Shown here: piece after piece, positions 1 to 10,567 of the stretch
Layout of the letters: every line of letters begins with the position of its first letter
How positions within the stretch are numbered: the first letter of the stretch is position 1
Origin: Chiayiivirga flava
GTDB lineage: Bacteria; Pseudomonadota; Gammaproteobacteria; Xanthomonadales; Xanthomonadaceae
DNA length: 64,000 bases
Direction: 5' to 3'
Assembly (NCBI RefSeq): GCF_014202825.1
Contig: NZ_JACHHP010000002.1
Coordinates: 310,001-374,000, forward strand
The notes under the pieces: model-generated
What the model was told of the DNA's origin: nothing
The model's database searches: none
What the model saw: only the letters and a program-made list of their open reading frames with translations
Position numbers and translations under genes: made by a program

Positions 1-1316
1 ATGAAGAAATTGAAGATGCCCATGTACACGCCCATCTTCCTTGCCGGCAGGCAGTCGCTGAGCATCGCGTACGGCAGCGACAGGATCGATGCCCATGCGA
101 AACCGATGCCCACCATCGACAGCAGCAGCCAATCCGGATCGCGGATGAACACGATCGACACCAGCGCCCCGCCGCCGATCCACAGATTGACCAGGTGGCT
201 CACGCGCAGGCCCCACGCCGCGACCATGCGCGGGATCACCAGCGCCGCCAGCGCCGCGAAGCCGTTGTAGGCGGCAAACAGCACGCCGACCCAGTTCGCG
301 CCGTCGTTGTACGCGGTCGAGGTCGGATCGGTGCTGCCGAAATGCACCATCGTCACCGCGGCGCTGGTGTAGATCCACATCGCGAACAGCGCGAACCACG
401 AGAAGAACTGCACCACGGCGAGGCGACGCATCGGCCCGGGCATGTTGCGCAGGTCGGCCATGATGGTGGTGAACGCGTTGACCGCGCGCGTGTGCGCGAC
501 GAACAGCAGTGCCAGTCCGTACGCGAGCAGGCCGCCGCCGAGCACGTACAGTTCCTTCGCAAGACCCGCCACGACGATCCACGCGATCAGGCCGGCGCCG
601 AGCACCAGCCACGGCAGCGCATCGATCGAGCGCGCATCGCGCGGTGCGCGCACGGGGCCGGGCGGCGAGGCGTCGTCGAACGCGTCGAGCTGCTCGGGCG
701 GGTACTCGCGCGTGCGCAGCACGGTCCAGCCGATCGCGCCCAGCATCACCACCGCGCCGGCGTAGAACGCGTAGCGCACCGAGGCCGGGATCTGCCCGGC
801 CGGCGCGGTGTTGGCTACGCCCGCCTGCGTCAGCAGCCACGGCAGCGCGCTCGCCACGATCGCGCCGACGCCGATGAAGAAGCTCTGCATCGCATAGCCG
901 CGCGCACGCTGCGACGGCGGCAGCTGGTCGCCGACGAAGGCGCGGAACGGTTCCATCGAGATGTTGATCGAGGCATCCAGCAGCCACAGCAGTCCGGCCG
1001 CCATCCACAGCACCGGCGCGTTCGGCATCAGCACCAGGGCGGCGCTCGCGAGCAGCGCGCCGTAGAGGAAATACGGCCGCCGCCGGCCGAGCCGCGTCCA
1101 GGTGCGGTCCGAGCAGTAGCCCACGATCGGCTGCACGATCAGTCCGGTCAGCGGTGCCGCGATCCACAGGATCGGCAGCGCCTCCATCTCCGCGCCCAGC
1201 GTCTGGAAGATGCGGCTGACGTTCGCGTTCTGCAGCGCGAAGCCGAACTGGATGCCGAGGAATCCGAAGCACATGTTCCAGATCTGCCAGAACGACAGCG
1301 TCGGCTTGTTCGTCAT
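1..1316 (-). CDS. MFS transporter of the GPH/SLC45 (sugar:cation symporter) type, 3' part cut by the window
   Basis: 438 codons are visible from the ATG at 1316; the C-terminus lies beyond base 1. The protein starts MTNKPTLSFWQIWNMCFG and continues through alternating hydrophobic segments. Typical family features are the GRRRPYF loop after the second or third membrane helix and the KMGVYMGIFNFF segment at the visible end. GPH/SLC45 proteins import disaccharides such as maltose or sucrose with protons or sodium, through the inner membrane. The substrate here is an inference; no sugar hydrolase is visible on this side of the window. The gene diverges from the antiporter at 1498, across about 180 bp. 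Confidence 0.85.
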   Translation of the reverse strand, partial: MTNKPTLSFWQIWNMCFGFLGIQFGFALQNANVSRIFQTLGAEMEALPILWIAAPLTGLIVQPIVGYCSDRTWTRLGRRRPYFLYGALLASAALVLMPNAPVLWMAAGLLWLLDASINISMEPFRAFVGDQLPPSQRARGYAMQSFFIGVGAIVASALPWLLTQAGVANTAPAGQIPASVRYAFYAGAVVMLGAIGWTVLRTREYPPEQLDAFDDASPPGPVRAPRDARSIDALPWLVLGAGLIAWIVVAGLAKELYVLGGGLLAYGLALLFVAHTRAVNAFTTIMADLRNMPGPMRRLAVVQFFSWFALFAMWIYTSAAVTMVHFGSTDPTSTAYNDGANWVGVLFAAYNGFAALAALVIPRMVAAWGLRVSHLVNLWIGGGALVSIVFIRDPDWLLLSMVGIGFAWASILSLPYAMLSDCLPARKMGVYMGIFNFF

Positions 1317-1497
1317 CGCGTGGTTTCCTCCCCGGCGGCCGACGTGCCTCGTGCGGGCGCGTTCGTCGCTTGCCGCATGGTAGTGGCCGGGTCGCGTGTG
1401 CGCAGCGGATGCATACGTATTCATGCGCGTTGCGACGGCGCGCGCGGGCCGCGCGAAATGCGCGAAGATGCGCGCGCCCATCCCGACGCGCCCGCGC
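1317..1497. promoter_or_regulatory. Divergent intergenic region with a small palindrome
   Basis: This stretch separates the transporter and antiporter start codons. At 1411-1426 it holds GCATACGTATTCATGC, with the perfect 8-bp palindrome ATACGTAT in the centre. This could be an operator of the divergent sugar transporter, but a single short palindrome is weak evidence. I see no convincing -35/-10 pair. Confidence 0.25.
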
Positions 1498-2754
1498 ATG
1501 ACCACCACCGAACTGTTCCTCATCGCCATGGCGCTGATCTTCGGCGTGCCGTACCTGATCTGGCGCGTCGGCCGCACCGAGTACTTCGCGCCGCTGGTGG
1601 TGGTGCAGATCGTGACCGGCATCCTGCTCGGACCGGGCGTGCTCGGCGCGGTGTTCCCGGAGTACTACGCCTTCGTGTTTCCGCCGCCGGTGATCCAGGC
1701 GCTCAACGGCATCGCGTGGTGGGCGGTGATGGCGTTCGTGTGGACGGCGGGGCTGGAGCTGGACCTAGGCGAGGCGTGGACGCAGCGGCGCGAGAGCGGT
1801 CTGGTCGCGGGGCTCGCCCTCGGCGTGCCGCTGCTCGCCGGAGCCGCGGCGGGCATCGCGCTGCTCGCCTGGGGCGACGGCTGGCTCGGCGTGCAGGGCA
1901 CGCACTGGCAGTTCGTGCTGGGCGTCGGCATGGCCTGCGCGGTGACGGCGCTGCCGATCCTGATCCTGTTCATGGTGAAGCTCGACATCCTGCGAACGCC
2001 GCTCGGGCAGCGCGTGCTGCGCTACGCCAGCCTCGACGACATCGCGATCTGGGCCGTGCTCGCGCTGATCCTGATCGACTTCGAACGCATCGGCCGCCAG
2101 TGCGTCTTCCTGCTCGCCTTCGTGCCGGTGGCGATCGGCTTCCGCGCCCTGATGCGGCGTGTGCCCGAGATCGACCGCTGGTACATCGCGCTGATCTGGC
2201 TTGCGCTGTGCGGGCTCGGTGCGGACTGGGCCGGGCTGCACTACATGGTGGGCGCGTTCCTCGCCGGCGTGGTGACCGATCGCCAGTGGTTCGACGAAGG
2301 CCGCCTCGAACTGTTGCGTCAACACCTGCTGCTGCTGGTGATGCCGGTGTTCTTCCTCAGCACCGGGCTGCGGACCACGTGGGACGTGGGCGGCGTGGCG
2401 GTGTTCGGCGCCGCGGCGCTGCTGCTCGTGGCGTCGGTCGCGGGCAAGCTCGCGGGTGTCCACCTCGCCGGCCGGCTGCTGCGCTGGCCGCCGGGAGAGG
2501 CGTCGGTGATCGGCTGGCTGCTGCAGACCAAGGCGCTGATCATGATCATCTTCGCCAACGTGCTGCTGGACAAGGCGCTGATCAGCAACGCGACCTTCAC
2601 CGCGCTGCTGCTGATGGCGGTGGGCAGCACGATGCTGACGATTCCGCAGGTGAATCCGAAGCTGCGTGCGCTGCGCCACGGCGCGACCGGCACCGGCGAC
2701 GCCGTGCCCGCCCGCACCGCACCGGCGCGCCGCGCGTCGGCGCGCCGCGCGTAG
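1498..2754 (+). CDS. CPA2-type monovalent cation:proton antiporter
   Basis: 418 residues, hydrophobic throughout, with about twelve predicted membrane segments, matching the Na_H_Exchanger (CPA2) domain. The start MTTTELFLIAMALIFGVPYL at 1498 puts the first membrane helix at the N-terminus, as usual in the family. Upstream in-frame ATGs at 1396 and 1468 would add a polar arginine-rich leader and are less likely. Residues D180-D181 (in YASLDDIAIW) form the conserved acidic pair expected in the ion path. The TKALIMIIFANVLLD stretch near the end also fits the family. There is no RCK or TrkA-N regulatory domain, so this is a short version. The last codons run into a 15-bp tandem repeat. Function inferred: Na+ or K+/H+ exchange at the inner membrane. 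Confidence 0.8.
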   Translation: MTTTELFLIAMALIFGVPYLIWRVGRTEYFAPLVVVQIVTGILLGPGVLGAVFPEYYAFVFPPPVIQALNGIAWWAVMAFVWTAGLELDLGEAWTQRRESGLVAGLALGVPLLAGAAAGIALLAWGDGWLGVQGTHWQFVLGVGMACAVTALPILILFMVKLDILRTPLGQRVLRYASLDDIAIWAVLALILIDFERIGRQCVFLLAFVPVAIGFRALMRRVPEIDRWYIALIWLALCGLGADWAGLHYMVGAFLAGVVTDRQWFDEGRLELLRQHLLLLVMPVFFLSTGLRTTWDVGGVAVFGAAALLLVASVAGKLAGVHLAGRLLRWPPGEASVIGWLLQTKALIMIIFANVLLDKALISNATFTALLLMAVGSTMLTIPQVNPKLRALRHGATGTGDAVPARTAPARRASARRA

Positions 2755-2768
2755 GCGCGCCGCGCCGC
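2724..2768. repeat. Three tandem copies of a 15-bp GC unit spanning the antiporter stop codon
   Basis: Units GGCGCGCCGCGCGTC (2724-2738), GGCGCGCCGCGCGTA (2739-2753) and GGCGCGCCGCGCCGC (2754-2768). The stop TAG at 2752-2754 arises from the one-base difference in the second unit together with the first base of the third. The last residues of the antiporter are therefore encoded by repeat DNA. Confidence 0.7.
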
Positions 2769-2778
2769 TGCCGCCCAC

Positions 2779-3312
2779 TCAGGGGATGCGGCGTTCGTAC
2801 TCGGCTTCGTGCGTGGCGTGCGTGGCCCAGAACGGTTTCGGCGCGCGCTCGGCGAGGCGGTCGGCCAGAATGTCGAGGTGGGTGTGCCAGCCGCCGGAGA
2901 TGCTGATCATCATGTCGCGGTTGCGCGCATCGGTGTGGATCACGGTGAGGCGCACCTGCGTGCCCTCCTGCTGCAGTTCGAAGCGCACCTGCGAGGCGTC
3001 CGGCGCGTCGCCCCAGCGGAACGCAAGCAGGCGCGGCGGATCGCAGGCCAGCACGTCGCCGTGCAGCGTGCTCGGGTTCCCGTGCGCGGCGTATTTCGCC
3101 GGAGGCACGTCGTCGGCGTGGCCGGTCAGGCGGCTGTTGTCGAAGTGCAGGCCGACGCGGCCACCCGTGCGCGCGTCGAGCGGGCCGCTGGCGAGCCACA
3201 GGCCGCGCTTGTCGCCGTCGACGAGATACTCCCACACGCGTTCGATCGGCCCGGGCAGGAGGCGTTCGATGCGCAGGCTGGTGGCGGTGGTGATGTCGGC
3301 ATAGGTGGTCAT
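2779..3312 (-). CDS. SRPBCC (AHSA1-like) domain protein
   Basis: 177 residues, starting MTTYADITTATSLRIERLLP at 3312. The pattern of an N-terminal beta strand, then ERVWEYLVDGDKRGLWLASG, GGRVGLHF, FRWGDAPDASQVRF and a C-terminal helix with ISGGWHTHLDILADRL is that of the activator of Hsp90 ATPase homologue-1 (AHSA1) branch of the START/SRPBCC fold. These proteins bind small hydrophobic ligands; no catalytic role can be assigned. Its start overlaps the stop of the preceding SRPBCC gene by ATGA (3309-3312), so it is the third gene of an operon led by the ArsR regulator at 3785-4258. Two SRPBCC genes in a row after an ArsR gene is a common arrangement in proteobacteria. Confidence 0.85.
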   Translation of the reverse strand: MTTYADITTATSLRIERLLPGPIERVWEYLVDGDKRGLWLASGPLDARTGGRVGLHFDNSRLTGHADDVPPAKYAAHGNPSTLHGDVLACDPPRLLAFRWGDAPDASQVRFELQQEGTQVRLTVIHTDARNRDMMISISGGWHTHLDILADRLAERAPKPFWATHATHEAEYERRIP

Positions 3313-3788
3313 GCGGAGGTCTCCCGGGAGTGGGTGGCCGCTGGCGCGGCGTCGAGGGTGCGCGCGAGATTCGCGAGCAGGGTGGTCCAGCCGTTCCGCG
3401 TGCGGTCGGCGTAGTCGGCGTAGCGCGCGGGCAGATGCTGGACGAGCACGAGCTCGCAGCCGTCCGCGGCGGGCGCGATGTCGATGACGACGCGCGCGGG
3501 ATCGTCGGCATCGCCGGGATCGGCCCAGAAATCGAACACGATGCGGCGCGGACGGTCGAGCTCCAGGTAGCGGCCGTGGTGACTCGCAAGGCCGTCGGCG
3601 CGCTGCTCGGCGATGAGAAAGCCGCCGCCGACGCGGGCGTCGATCTCGACCCGCTGCATCGCGCCGCCGGGCGTCGCGAACAGCCAGCGGCCGGCGACGG
3701 CGGGGTCGAGCCAGGCGTCGAACACGCGTTCGGGCGTGACGTCGAAGCGGCGCGCGATGCGCAGCACGAGCGGGGCGTCGGTGGTCAT
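3309..3788 (-). CDS. SRPBCC (AHSA1-like) domain protein
   Basis: 159 residues, starting MTTDAPLVLRIARRFDVTPE at 3788. It shows the AHSA1-like signature of ERVFDAWLDPAVAGRWLFATP near the N-terminus, GGGFLIAEQR, and a C-terminal helix RTRNGWTTLLANLARTL. It shares the fold with the next gene but is clearly diverged from it. It overlaps the ArsR gene upstream (ATGA at 3785-3788) and the next SRPBCC gene downstream (ATGA at 3309-3312), so the three are very likely translated together. Ligand and role are unknown. Control by the ArsR protein through the operator-like repeats at 4251-4306 is inferred. Confidence 0.85.
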   Translation of the reverse strand: MTTDAPLVLRIARRFDVTPERVFDAWLDPAVAGRWLFATPGGAMQRVEIDARVGGGFLIAEQRADGLASHHGRYLELDRPRRIVFDFWADPGDADDPARVVIDIAPAADGCELVLVQHLPARYADYADRTRNGWTTLLANLARTLDAAPAATHSRETSA

Positions 3789-4258
3789 GCTGTCCTCGAC
3801 TTGCGTTTGCGCGGTGCGGGTGCACGGGAACGTTCGCGAGCGGGCGCCGTCGCTGCGCCGGCGCGTGCGGGGTTGCCGGACGCGGCGGATTTCCGCGTGC
3901 CTGCCTTGCCCGCGGGGTTTGCGGCGGCATCCTCCGCACGCAGCAAGGCGTCGAGCGCATCGAGGCGCGCGTTCCAGAAGCGCTCGTAGTGGCGCAGCCA
4001 CTCCACGCCGCGATGCAGCGGCGCGGCATCGAGCCGGCAGATGTGCCTGCGACCCTGCACTTCGCGCTGCACGAGGCCGGCGCGTTCCAGCACCTGGATG
4101 TGCTTGGACGCGGCCGCGAGCGACATCGCGAACGGCGCGGCGAGATCGCCGACGTTGTGCTCGCGCGTGGCGAGGCGTTGCAGCATCGCGCGACGGGTGG
4201 GGTCGGCGAGGGCGTGGAATACCGCGTCGAGGCGGTCGGTAGCGATTGATTCAACCAT
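3785..4258 (-). CDS. ArsR-family winged-helix transcriptional regulator
   Basis: 157 residues from the ATG at 4258. A longer start at 4294 would place the promoter-like TTGACA inside the gene and is rejected. The N-terminal 95 residues form the ArsR winged helix: FHALADPTRRAMLQRL, the recognition helix around LAAASKHIQVLERAGLV, then the wing REVQGRRHICRLD. Only one cysteine is visible and no CxC metal site, so this is not a classical metal sensor; it belongs with the ArsR proteins paired with AHSA1 genes. The C-terminal 40 residues are rich in Ala, Arg and Lys and probably disordered. It is first in a three-gene operon and probably represses itself. Confidence 0.88.
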   Translation of the reverse strand: MVESIATDRLDAVFHALADPTRRAMLQRLATREHNVGDLAAPFAMSLAAASKHIQVLERAGLVQREVQGRRHICRLDAAPLHRGVEWLRHYERFWNARLDALDALLRAEDAAANPAGKAGTRKSAASGNPARAGAATAPARERSRAPAPRKRKSRTA

Positions 4259-4306
4259 GAGGTTGATCTTCGGCCGAAGCGAGGGCGATGTCAACCGTTT
4301 TGTTGA
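4251..4306 (-). promoter_or_regulatory. Promoter and probable ArsR operator with two TCAAC inverted repeats
   Basis: Two inverted repeats share the same half-site. TCAACC-ATGA-GGTTGA at 4251-4266 overlaps the start codon of the ArsR gene. TCAAC-N6-GTTGA lies at 4291-4306. A -35-like TTGACA on the minus strand (4294-4289) lies inside the upstream repeat. Repressor binding to either repeat would block transcription or its start. The regulatory role is inferred from position and symmetry. Confidence 0.5.
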
Positions 4307-4344
4307 ATGAACGAAATCGCAGGGAATGTTGCAACCTTGAACCT

Positions 4345-4447
4345 CCGTCGTCCCGGCGAACGCCGGGACCCAGCGGCGTTTCTCGGTGTTGCTCTTCGCC
4401 GACCCCCAAGCAACGTCACTGGGTCCCGGCGTTCGCCGGGACGACGG
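4345..4447. repeat. REP-like palindromic element, two-armed form
   Basis: Two long arms in inverted orientation (4345-4373 and 4419-4447) are identical over 29 bases and flank a middle of about 45 bp. Each arm is itself a palindrome with the core CCCGGCGAACGCCGGG. Related copies occur at 12459-12488 and 16456-16565. Such REP or BIME elements are frequent in Xanthomonadales intergenic DNA and are spread by REP-associated (RAYT) transposases; no such gene is present in this window. This copy lies between the end of the acyl-CoA dehydrogenase gene and the ArsR operon promoter. Confidence 0.85.
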
Positions 4448-4501
4448 TGTGGGGTACGACCGGCGGCAGGGGCGATAGCGTGGCCGGGCGCAGCGGTGAC
4501 G

Positions 4502-6286
4502 TCAGATCACGAACGCATCCGGCATCGCCAGCGTCCGCGCACCCGCGCGCGCCAGCTGCAGATGCGTCGCCGTCTCCGGCAGCAATCGCGAGAAATAGAA
4601 CCGCGCGGTCGCGAGCTTCTGCACGTGGAACGCATCGCCCTCGCCCGCGTCGAGGGCCAGGCGCGCCATGCGCAGCCACAGCCAGCCGAACACCAGATGC
4701 CCGACGAGGCGCAGGTACGAGGTCGCGGCCGCGCCGATCTCGTCCGGATCCGTCGCCGCGCGCGCGCCGAGCTCCTGCGTCAGCGCAGCGATGTCGCGCA
4801 GCAATTCGGCGAGCGCCGCCACGTAGCCGCCGAGTTCGGCGTGTGCAGCGTTCGCATCCAGGTCCGCACGGATCAGCGCCGACAGCCGCGCCAGCTTCGC
4901 GCCGCCGTCGAACAGCACCTTGCGCCCGAGCAGGTCCATCGCCTGCACGCCGTTGGTGCCCTCGTAGATCATGTTGATGCGGCAATCGCGCGCGTACTGT
5001 TCCATGCCCCACTCGGCGATGTAGCCGTGGCCACCGAAGACCTGCAGGCAGAGGTTGATGGTCTCGAAGGCGTTGTCGGTGAGGAAGGCCTTCACCACCG
5101 GCGTCAGCAGCGCGAGCAGTTCGGCGGCGTCCTCGCGCACGGCCGCATCCGGGTGCGCGTGCTCGCGATCGAGCAGCAGCGCGGTCCACGTGGTGAGCGC
5201 GCGGCCGCCTTCGGTGTAGGCGCGTGCGGTGAGCAGCATGCGGCGCACGTCCGGATGCACCACGATCGGATCGGCGGGCCTGTGCGGCGACTGCGGCCCC
5301 GCGGCCGCGCGACCCTGCACGCGATCCTTCGCGTACGCCGTCGCGTTCTGCAGCGCCGCTTCCGCGAGGCCGAGCGACTGCATGCCGACGCCGAGCCGCG
5401 CCGAGTTCATCATCACGAACATCGCCGCGAGGCCCTTGTTCGGGGCGCCGATCAGCCAGCCGGTGGCGCCGTCGAGGTTCATCACGCACGTCGCGTTGCC
5501 GTGGATGCCCATCTTGTGTTCGATCGAACCGGCGCGAATGCCGTTGCGCGCGCCGGGCTTGCCATCGGCATCGGGCAGGAACTTCGGCACGAGGAACAGT
5601 GAGATGCCCTTGGTGCCGGGCGGTGCGTCGGGCAGACGCGCGAGCACCATGTGCACGATGTTTTCCGCCAGGTCGTGTTCGCCCGCGCTGATGAAGATCT
5701 TGGTGCCGGTGAGCGCGTAGCTGCCGTCCGCGTTCGGCTCCGCGCGCGTGCGCAGCAGGCCGAGGTCGGTGCCGCAGTGCGCTTCGGTGAGGCACATCGT
5801 GCCGGTCCATTCGCCGGAAACGATCTTCGTCAGGTACGTCTGCTTCTGTTCCGGCGTGCCGTACGCGACGAGGCATTCGTAGGCGCTGTGCGAGAGGCCC
5901 GAGTACATCAGCCAGGCCTGGTTGGCCGAATTCATCATCTCGTACAGGCGGTTGTTGACCAGCACCGGCAGGCCCTGGCCACCGACGTCCGGATCGCAGC
6001 CGAGCGAGGGCCAGCCGGCGTCGACCCATTGCCTGTACGCCTGCGCGAAGCCGGTCGGCGCGGTGACCACGCCGTCGCCCGCGTACGTGCAGCCCTCGAC
6101 GTCGCCGATGCGGTTGAGCGGGAACACCACGTCGCGTGCGAATTTCGCGGCCTCGTCCAGCACCGCATCGATGGTGTCGCGATCCAGGTCCGCATACCGG
6201 GGCAGCGCGCGCAGCTCTTCGTCGGCGCGCAGCAGATCGAACAGCACGAAACGCATGTCGCGCAGCGGCGCGGAATAAGTGGGCAT
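4502..6286 (-). CDS. Acyl-CoA dehydrogenase with C-terminal extension (FadE/DmdC-like)
   Basis: 594 residues. The protein begins MPTYSAPLRDMRFVLFDLL, the usual N-terminus of the long acyl-CoA dehydrogenases annotated as 3-methylmercaptopropionyl-CoA dehydrogenase-like. Domain order: N-terminal helical domain (about 30-155), FAD-contacting middle domain with CLTEAHCGTDLGLL (165-179), C-terminal helical domain with VFGGHGYIAEWGMEQYARD (416-434), then an extra C-terminal domain from about 465. E442 in IYEGTNGVQ is the expected catalytic base that removes the alpha proton of the acyl-CoA. Function: FAD-dependent first step of fatty acyl-CoA beta-oxidation; chain length is not predictable. GGAG lies 8 nt before the start. 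It stands alone; a thiolase gene lies separately at 19472. Confidence 0.9.
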   Translation of the reverse strand: MPTYSAPLRDMRFVLFDLLRADEELRALPRYADLDRDTIDAVLDEAAKFARDVVFPLNRIGDVEGCTYAGDGVVTAPTGFAQAYRQWVDAGWPSLGCDPDVGGQGLPVLVNNRLYEMMNSANQAWLMYSGLSHSAYECLVAYGTPEQKQTYLTKIVSGEWTGTMCLTEAHCGTDLGLLRTRAEPNADGSYALTGTKIFISAGEHDLAENIVHMVLARLPDAPPGTKGISLFLVPKFLPDADGKPGARNGIRAGSIEHKMGIHGNATCVMNLDGATGWLIGAPNKGLAAMFVMMNSARLGVGMQSLGLAEAALQNATAYAKDRVQGRAAAGPQSPHRPADPIVVHPDVRRMLLTARAYTEGGRALTTWTALLLDREHAHPDAAVREDAAELLALLTPVVKAFLTDNAFETINLCLQVFGGHGYIAEWGMEQYARDCRINMIYEGTNGVQAMDLLGRKVLFDGGAKLARLSALIRADLDANAAHAELGGYVAALAELLRDIAALTQELGARAATDPDEIGAAATSYLRLVGHLVFGWLWLRMARLALDAGEGDAFHVQKLATARFYFSRLLPETATHLQLARAGARTLAMPDAFVI

Positions 6287-6436
6287 GGCTGGCTCCGGAC
6301 GGGATCCCGGTGCGGACGTCGCACCGTACGGAGGCGTATGTTACGCGAAGGCGGGCGGGCGTGACGGCGATGCTGGCCCCTGTCGGGCAACGCCGCCGTT
6401 GGCGCAGACTGGGCCTCTCCGGTTCGAGCGACGACG

Positions 6437-7957
6437 ATGACCTGCAATCCGCACCGCGTATCACGCGTCCATGCGCCACACCGCACGGCACTGGCCGCCT
6501 GCCTCTGCCTCGTACTGCAGGCAACCGCCGCCGCCACCGGCAAGGGCGCCGGCACCTTTCTCGTGACCAGCGCCGCCGATGCCGGGCCGGGGTCGCTGCG
6601 GCAGGCGATCCTTGATGCCAACGGCGCCGGCGGCGGCACTGTCGCCTTCGCCATCGACGACGATTGCCTCATCGTCATCGCGCCGCTGACGCCGCTGCCC
6701 ACCGTGACGGTGCCGCTCGTCATCGACGGCCTGACCCAGTCCGGCAGCAGTCCGAACACATCGACGCTCGCATACGACGCGCAGCACTGCATCGTGCTCA
6801 ACAGCAACATCTCGCACGCGCTGCGCCTGGAGCCGCCGGCCGGCACGACGATCACGGTGCGGGGCCTGGGCTTCGACAATTTCAACACGGCCGCGATCGA
6901 GGTCGAAGGCGCGGGCGCGGCGCACATCGAAGGCAACGGCTTCGGCGGCGGCTTCACCGCGTTGTTCAACGGCTTTGCGACCAGCGCGATCCGCGTGGTC
7001 GACGCCCCCGGCACCGTCATCGGCGGCGACACGCCGGCGCAGCGCAACGTCGTCGGCAATGCGCTCGGGGCCGGCATCTTTCTCGGCCTCGGCGGACCGC
7101 GCACGGTGCGCAACAATCTGGTCGGCATCGGTGTCAGCGGCTTCAGCAACATCGGCAACAACGTCGGCATCGATCTGGTCGACGCCTACGGCACCCTGAT
7201 CGAAGGCAACAGCATCGGCCACAACGACAGCTTCGGCGTGCGCGTGGCGATGCCGACGTTTTCGCGCGCCTCGGCGGCCAAGGGCGGACCGGAGTTCTAC
7301 AACCGCATCGTCGGCAACCTGATCGGCTACAGCCCGGTGCCGAACGGGTCCAGTCGCGATGCCGGCAACACCACCAACGGCATCCGCCTCACCTCCGGCG
7401 CCAATATCCAGGTGCTGGACAACACCATCGCCTTCAGCACCAACGACGGCCTCAACGCGCAGGCCGCGGTGCAGGCCGCACGCATCTCCGGCAACCGCTT
7501 CCTGCGCAACGGCGACCAGGCGATCGACCTGAACCCGAACGGCGTCGATCCGCAGGACGAGGACACGGTGCCCGGCCCCGGTGCAAACGGCACGCAGAAC
7601 TACCCGGAACTCGACAGCGCCGTCGGCGACGCGCTCGCGGGCACGGTGCGCGGCAGCCTCACCACCCGCTCCGGCGACTACACCGTCGAGTTCTACAGCA
7701 ACGCCGCGTGCGACTCGACCGGACACGGCGAAGCGGAGAACTTCGTCGGCGCGATCGACGTCAACGTGCCGTTCGCGCCGATTCCGCCGGGCGACAAGAC
7801 CGTGGATTTCGTCGCGCCGGTGCAGGCGGGCGATGGCGAATCCCTTGCCGGCGGCGTGATCGTCGCTCTCGCGCACGACGCGTCCGGCAACACCAGCGAA
7901 CTGTCGGCCTGCGTCGCCTACACCGACACCAGCCTGTTCGCGGACGGCTTCGAATAG
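6437..7957 (+). CDS. Secreted parallel beta-helix protein with C-terminal FADGFE tail
   Basis: 506 residues. An N-terminal signal peptide (hydrophobic LAACLCLVLQATAAA, about 19-33) is followed by FLVTSAADAGPGSLRQAILD, a segment typical of right-handed beta-helix secreted proteins. About residues 110-370 form short repeating strands with Asn/Gly turns (IEGNSIGHNDSFGV, VLDNTIAFSTNDGL, ISGNRFLRNGDQAID), as in pectate-lyase-like coils. A C-terminal beta domain with two cysteines (CDSTG and SACVAY) follows. The last residues are SLFADGFE, the tail shared with three other secreted proteins here. No catalytic residues can be named. An in-frame ATG is used at 6437; no strong ribosome binding site is seen. 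Likely exported to the periplasm or outside; role unknown. Confidence 0.8.
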   Translation: MTCNPHRVSRVHAPHRTALAACLCLVLQATAAATGKGAGTFLVTSAADAGPGSLRQAILDANGAGGGTVAFAIDDDCLIVIAPLTPLPTVTVPLVIDGLTQSGSSPNTSTLAYDAQHCIVLNSNISHALRLEPPAGTTITVRGLGFDNFNTAAIEVEGAGAAHIEGNGFGGGFTALFNGFATSAIRVVDAPGTVIGGDTPAQRNVVGNALGAGIFLGLGGPRTVRNNLVGIGVSGFSNIGNNVGIDLVDAYGTLIEGNSIGHNDSFGVRVAMPTFSRASAAKGGPEFYNRIVGNLIGYSPVPNGSSRDAGNTTNGIRLTSGANIQVLDNTIAFSTNDGLNAQAAVQAARISGNRFLRNGDQAIDLNPNGVDPQDEDTVPGPGANGTQNYPELDSAVGDALAGTVRGSLTTRSGDYTVEFYSNAACDSTGHGEAENFVGAIDVNVPFAPIPPGDKTVDFVAPVQAGDGESLAGGVIVALAHDASGNTSELSACVAYTDTSLFADGFE

Positions 7958-8049
7958 TCGTCCCGGGTCGCCTCACTCGCCCCACCGCGGACGGCGCAGG
8001 ACGCCCGGACGCTGGCCCGGCAGCGCGATATCTGCTGCAATGCACGCAA

Positions 8050-10099
<2,050 letters not shown>

Positions 10100-10125
10100 G
10101 AATCAGGGGCGGGCGGGAGGAAATC

Positions 10126-10368
10126 GCCCCCTTCCGCCTGCCGGCACCTTCCCCCGCTGCGCGGGAGAAGGACTGTCCTGCCGGATGCGGTCGACAGGCG
10201 TGTGGCCAATGGCCTGTGGCCAGTGACCTTGGGGGCTTTGTCTGTCGGTCTGTCGGCCGATTTTCCCAAGTCCGAAGTGCGAGCAGCGCGACCGATTAAA
10301 TCCTTCTCCCGCGCAGCGAGGAAAGGGTGACGCCGGTTGCCACCGGCGGAACGCAGGCGGAAGGGGGG
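10126..10368. repeat. Intergenic element with long imperfect inverted ends
   Basis: This fills most of the 468-bp gap between thiC and the DUF2333 gene. The left end (10126-10172) and right end (10301-10368) are inverted copies of each other. They share CCCCCTTCCGCCTGC at the outside and CGCTGCGCGGGAGAAGGA at the inside, with a small insertion in the right arm. The middle contains short internal repeats (TGTGGCCA, CTGTCGG). There is no ORF that looks like a transposase, so it may be a MITE-like or BIME-like element. The rest of the gap, to 10567, holds nothing else I can name. Confidence 0.6.
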
Positions 10369-10567
10369 CTTTGTACAGCACGAATACCATCGCGCCCCCG
10401 GTCTGGCAGCGCTGCGCTCCCGGCGCAACCAAGTCACGCCGCGTCCACACACGCGTCCTGACAGGCACGCAGCCCGCCGACGCTTGCGCTAACCTCACGA
10501 TCGCGTGCCGGCATCCGCCGCGCGATCCAACGATTTTCAGCCGGCCCGCGCCGGCCAAGGACCGTCC

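Noticed and set aside
195-2906. A 903-residue open frame rich in Arg, His and Gln
   Set aside because: It overlaps the transporter and antiporter genes, which show clear families; the composition is that of an out-of-frame reading of GC-rich DNA.
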